From NCBI GenBank assembly GCA_944388965.1, contig CALXKL010000001.1, positions 357,540 to 421,539 of the forward strand: 64,000 nucleotides of DNA, read 5' to 3'. The stretch comes from an uncultured Spirochaetales bacterium. GTDB taxonomy: Bacteria; Spirochaetota; Spirochaetia; Sphaerochaetales; Sphaerochaetaceae. Shown piece by piece: positions 61,171 to 64,000 of the stretch. Within the stretch, counting starts at the first letter, position 1; every line of letters starts with the position of its first letter. The position numbers and the translations under genes are program-made. Under the pieces are notes generated by a model, which made no database searches, was not told the origin of the DNA, and saw nothing but the letters and a program-made list of their open reading frames with translations.

Positions 61171-61815
61171 ATGATCATAGAAAGGAGAATGACCAAGAAC
61201 CCGGTGACCATCGGACCTGATGCCAATGTCGTCGAGGCTTCCGAGCTCATGAAGAAGGAGAAGGTCCATCGCCTACCGGTGCTCGACAAGGACAAGAACC
61301 TGATAGGAGTCATCTCGGAGAAGGACATACTCTTCGCATCTCCGTCCCCGGCATCTTCGCTGTCGATACACGAGATGGCATACCTCCTGTCCAAGCTCAC
61401 CGTGCGCAAGCTGATGACGAAGGACCCCGTGACCATAACCAAGGACACGACGGTGGAGGAGGCCGCAAGGCTCATGGTGGACCAGGACCTCTCCTGTCTG
61501 CCTGTCGTCGAGGACGGCAAGCTCGTTGGAATCGTGTCCAAGAGCGACATGTTCAAGATCCTCCTCGAGCTCTTCGGTGCACGCCACTTCGGCGTACGCC
61601 TCTCGTTCCTGGTCGATGACAGACCCGGAACGATCGCACGCATCTCCAAGTCGGTCGCGGAGGCCGGTTGGGACATAATCTCGTTCGGAACGTTCATGGG
61701 CACGGATCCGTCCAACGCCATCTGCACCATCAAGGTCGAAGGCTGCGGACAGAACGAGCTGGTCCAGCTCCTGCGCCCGATGGTGCGCGAGATACTCGAC
61801 GTCAGGGAAGCCTGA
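61171..61815 (+). CDS. CBS-pair and ACT domain protein (AcuB-like)
   Basis: The 214-residue protein has two CBS domains: MTKNPVTIGPDANVVEASELMKKEKVHRLPVLDKDKNLIGVISEKD and MTKDPVTITKDTTVEEAARLMVDQDLSCLPVVEDGKLVGIVSKSD. A C-terminal ACT-like domain begins VRLSFLVDDRPGTIARISKSVAEAGWDI. CBS pairs bind adenosine nucleotides and ACT domains bind amino acids, so it may sense both. The position after livF fits regulation of branched-chain amino acid uptake or use; that is inference. AGGAGG lies 8 bases before ATG 61171. Confidence 0.85.
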   Translation: MIIERRMTKNPVTIGPDANVVEASELMKKEKVHRLPVLDKDKNLIGVISEKDILFASPSPASSLSIHEMAYLLSKLTVRKLMTKDPVTITKDTTVEEAARLMVDQDLSCLPVVEDGKLVGIVSKSDMFKILLELFGARHFGVRLSFLVDDRPGTIARISKSVAEAGWDIISFGTFMGTDPSNAICTIKVEGCGQNELVQLLRPMVREILDVREA

Positions 61816-61817
61816 AA

Positions 61818-63530
61818 TTGGCAAGGAACAGGCGCGCGAAGAATCGTGACGAAGGCGTGAGGAAGACGCCGGCAAGGGAGGATGAGACATCGTCCTCCCC
61901 GTTTGCATCCATCGTCCTCAAGGAGAAGAAGGAGGAGGCGCCCAGGAGGCAGCCTGCCGTCAAGCCGAAGAAGCCCGGCGAGATCGTCCAGGGCTACGAC
62001 CCCGGCGCGTCCTTCAAGGACATACTCTACAACTGGGAGCATACGGGCAACCCGTATGCCCTTCCCGGAAAGGGAGGCAAGGCGAAGCCTTCCTCCGCTC
62101 CATCCTCCACATCGTTTGCCGACATATTCGCAAAGTGGGAGGGCAGGGAGCAGAAGAAGGCCGAAAAGGGCACGTATCGTCGTGCCAGCGAGCCTTACAG
62201 GCCGAAGAGGTCCTTCGAGGAGATACTCTCCAGCTATGAAGGGACAGGCAAGTCCGGCACACAGCCAAGGAAGGTTGAAAAGGGCAGGCCTGCTCCTGTT
62301 CAGGGTACGACGAGTCTCTTCCGGGAACGCGAGGATGATGACGAGATCCCGGATGACGTGTCATGGTCCGTCTTCTCCGGTGCACGTCCACTCAGGCGCG
62401 ACGGGAAGGTGGCAGATACGGAACCGGATGCTCCCGCCAGGCAGGAACCGGTCAAAAGGAAGAGCACATACAAGGCCACCCGTGACTTCTCCGAGATACT
62501 TAAGGAGTACGAGGAGGGCCCATCCATTGTCAGAAATGACGAGTCTTCGGCAAGCGCATCGGAGAAGAAGGATGCCGTAGTGCAGGAGAAGGTCGAAAAG
62601 CCCACGTTCTTCCGCCAGATGGAGGAGGACGACGAGATTCCTTCGGGCGTCTCCTGGTCGATATTCTCCGGAGCCCGGGACGTGGCAAGACCGGAACCTG
62701 CACCTGAACCTGCTGATGACAAGCCTGCAGACGAGAAGAGGGAAGAACCCCGCCGCTCCCCCGCATACAAGGCCACGAAGGATTTCAGCCAGCTGCTGGC
62801 CCAGTACGAGTCCGGTCTGAAGCCTGTAAAGGCGGACGAGGTGCAGGAGACAGTCGTGGAAGAGTCGGCCGGTCCTGTTCACAGCGAAGGCCGACTCTTC
62901 AGGGCGATGGATGAAGATGACGAGATTCCACAAGGCGTCGCCTGGTCCGTGTTCGGCGGTGCCCAGGAGGTCGAACGTCCTGAAGAGACGGAGATGCAGA
63001 AGGAAGAGCCCGTCATGAAGAAGGACGAGAAGCCTGTCGTGCACGAGCACTACAGGGCAACGAAGGACTTCTCCGTGATCCTCGGCCAGTTCGACGGTCT
63101 TCCACCGATAGACGGAGCCGGACGCTTTGGTGGCAGGTCGCATGGCGGCCGTCACGCCGGTCCCACCTTCGACGAGATACTGAAGGAGAAGGGGGACGTC
63201 GGCTCGCAGAAGAGGGAGAGGACGCTCAACGAGCTGCGAATCATGATGCCGCAGGCCTCTCTAGATCTCCATGGAATGACGAGCGAGGAGGCCGACAAGG
63301 CCCTCAGGTCCTTCGTCGAGGAGGCGTTGTCATCAGGACTCGAGAAGATCGCGATAATCCACGGCAAGGGCCTTCACAGCGACGGCGGGGTCGGAGTCCT
63401 CAGGGATGTTACGCTCGCTGTGCTGGATGAGATGGGTGTATGCCGCGAGGTGTCGATGGCCAAGCCCGCATGTGGCGGAGCAGGCGTCACCTGGGCTATT
63501 CTGAAAAGAACGGATGGTAAGAGGGAATAA
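61818..63530 (+). CDS. Repeat-rich protein with C-terminal Smr domain
   Basis: The 570-residue protein starts with TTG 61818, three bases after the CBS-ACT stop. Its first 450 residues are charged and contain about seven copies of an F-x-x-I/L-L-x-x-Y/W/F motif (FKDILYNWE, FADIFAKWE, FEEILSSYE, FSEILKEYE, FSQLLAQYE, FSVILGQFD, FDEILKEKG) and three copies of a D-D-E-I-P-x-x-V-S/A-W-S-V/I-F block (DDEIPDDVSWSVFSGA and variants). The C-terminus is an Smr domain: SLDLHGMTSEEADKALRSF and IIHGKGLHSDGG. Smr domains bind or cut nucleic acids in MutS2 and ribosome rescue proteins. The repeats are not a known family I can name. Confidence 0.7.
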   Translation: MARNRRAKNRDEGVRKTPAREDETSSSPFASIVLKEKKEEAPRRQPAVKPKKPGEIVQGYDPGASFKDILYNWEHTGNPYALPGKGGKAKPSSAPSSTSFADIFAKWEGREQKKAEKGTYRRASEPYRPKRSFEEILSSYEGTGKSGTQPRKVEKGRPAPVQGTTSLFREREDDDEIPDDVSWSVFSGARPLRRDGKVADTEPDAPARQEPVKRKSTYKATRDFSEILKEYEEGPSIVRNDESSASASEKKDAVVQEKVEKPTFFRQMEEDDEIPSGVSWSIFSGARDVARPEPAPEPADDKPADEKREEPRRSPAYKATKDFSQLLAQYESGLKPVKADEVQETVVEESAGPVHSEGRLFRAMDEDDEIPQGVAWSVFGGAQEVERPEETEMQKEEPVMKKDEKPVVHEHYRATKDFSVILGQFDGLPPIDGAGRFGGRSHGGRHAGPTFDEILKEKGDVGSQKRERTLNELRIMMPQASLDLHGMTSEEADKALRSFVEEALSSGLEKIAIIHGKGLHSDGGVGVLRDVTLAVLDEMGVCREVSMAKPACGGAGVTWAILKRTDGKRE

Positions 63531-63533
63531 GAA

Positions 63534-63556
63534 AGGGAGCCGCTTCAGCGCTCCCT
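63534..63556 (-). terminator. Terminator hairpin overlapping the infA stop
   Basis: AGGGAG (63534-63539) pairs with CTCCCT (63551-63556), and CGC (63541-63543) with GCG (63548-63550) around TTCA, with a one-base bulge. On the minus strand it is followed by TTTCTTATT, so it probably ends infA. Confidence 0.6.
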
Positions 63557-63763
63557 GTACACGATTCTGCCCTTTGTGAGGTCATACGGTGAAAGCTCGA
63601 CCTTCACGGTGTCACCCGGAACGATTCTGATATAGTGCTTGCGCATCTTTCCGGACAGGTGGGCGAGTATGACAAGCTTGTTCTGCAGCTCGACCCTGAA
63701 TCTCGTGTTAGGAAGGGCCTCCTTGACGACTCCTTCCACTTCGATAGCTTCTTCTTTGGCCAC
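63545..63763 (-). CDS. infA: Translation initiation factor IF-1
   Basis: The 72-residue protein matches IF-1 over its full length: [56 protein letters not shown], the OB fold that sits in the ribosomal A site. The start is GTG 63761-63763 with GGAGG just upstream. A strong promoter lies at 63808-63837. It stands alone, separated from ribosomal protein operons. Confidence 0.97.
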   Translation of the reverse strand: MAKEEAIEVEGVVKEALPNTRFRVELQNKLVILAHLSGKMRKHYIRIVPGDTVKVELSPYDLTKGRIVYRER

Positions 63764-63807
63764 GTTTCCTCCATAAGCAACGGTTGTTGGGGCTGAAAAC
63801 CTCGTCC

Positions 63808-63837
63808 ATTATATTCAAGCACGCCGAATCAGGTCAA
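63808..63837 (-). promoter_or_regulatory. infA promoter
   Basis: On the minus strand TTGACC (63832-63837) and TATAAT (63808-63813) are 18 bases apart, giving a leader of about 38 bases. Confidence 0.75.
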
Positions 63838-64000
63838 CACGCGTTAAGCCTTGCGCTGGAAGGACTTCGTGCCATATTGGAACAGATGATGGAATGCAGG
63901 GCGCAAGTGTTGCCCACATTCGCGCCGGAATTTAGGAGCAGTTGTCTCTGAATCCTGACCAGCCCCAAACAGCCATCTGCTTATGACATAACCTCTAGGC
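63838..64000. other. End of window, no gene seen
   Basis: No supported reading frame. An imperfect 11-bp hairpin (GGCGCAAGTGT, 63900-63910, with ACATTCGCGCC, 63916-63926; one mismatch and one G-T pair) is the only structure noted, and it has no T-tract. Confidence 0.4.

Noticed and set aside
63900..63926. The hairpin at the right edge as a terminator of a gene beyond the window.
   Set aside because: It lacks a T-tract on either strand and no reading frame leads into it.
1..64000. CRISPR arrays, tRNA or rRNA genes.
   Set aside because: No regularly spaced direct repeats and no cloverleaf or rRNA sequence were noticed on reading both strands.

Overview
The window reads as chromosomal DNA of a GC-rich, host-associated or anaerobic spirochaete. 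I infer this from a eukaryote-like (non-ROK) hexokinase, a Gx-transporter gene next to a NusG-domain-II gene, a GC-rich coding style, a fermentative AdhE, and membrane-anchored LuxR and XRE regulators. Gene density is very high: same-strand neighbours often share an ATGA stop/start, and six of nine convergent pairs overlap at their 3' ends. No rRNA, tRNA or CRISPR array was seen.

Layout. 0.1-2.1 kb: nucleotidyltransferase, GNAT acetyltransferase and a family-6 uracil/hypoxanthine-DNA glycosylase. 2.2-5.8 kb: an HTH/membrane-protein gene broken by a frameshift and by a TnpB element that also carries an XRE regulator and a palindromic operator. 5.9-12.8 kb: minus-strand block malY-type C-S lyase, ltaE, aroA, prmC, prfA, then sbcB. 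12.8-24.9 kb: UMF1 transporter, secreted protein, hexokinase, phosphohexomutase, pyridoxal-kinase-like protein, patatin, radical SAM protein, archaeal-type UMP kinase, ssb, cysteine-less thioredoxin fold, lipoprotein and argH. 25.0-32.0 kb: divergent PdxA homologue, lipoprotein, CpsB-like PHP phosphatase, an AbiL-like (AAA ATPase plus RloB) defence pair, membrane LuxR regulator and an esterase. 32.0-36.1 kb: gltX-glyQS-tyrS. 36.2-38.3 kb: membrane thioredoxin plus CcdA, facing a CPBP protease. 38.4-44.0 kb: an AddB/AddA-like helicase-nuclease pair. 44.1-49.7 kb: adhE, Gx transporter, NusG-II protein, RlmI-like methyltransferase. 49.7-51.0 kb: an AT-rich island with an AbiF (Abi_2, HEPN) gene, a small structured RNA with its own promoter and U8 terminator, and a long inverted repeat. 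51.0-56.3 kb: phosphoglycolate-phosphatase-like HAD, phospho-sugar mutase, membrane protein, ComEC and rsmA. 56.4-61.8 kb: a complete livKHMGF operon with a CBS-ACT protein. 61.8-63.8 kb: a repeat-rich Smr protein facing infA.

How it works together. Hexokinase and two phosphohexomutases feed sugar phosphates into glycolysis and polymer synthesis, AdhE closes the fermentation, and the Liv system imports branched-chain amino acids. Repair and recombination are well represented (SbcB, AddAB-like, SSB, glycosylase). The strongest unusual signals are the AbiF/small-RNA toxin-antitoxin-like locus, the regulated TnpB element, the RloB-type defence pair, the repeat-Smr protein, and a recurring promoter geometry in which the -10 box lies 6-10 bases before the start codon with no ribosome binding site, suggesting leaderless transcripts.
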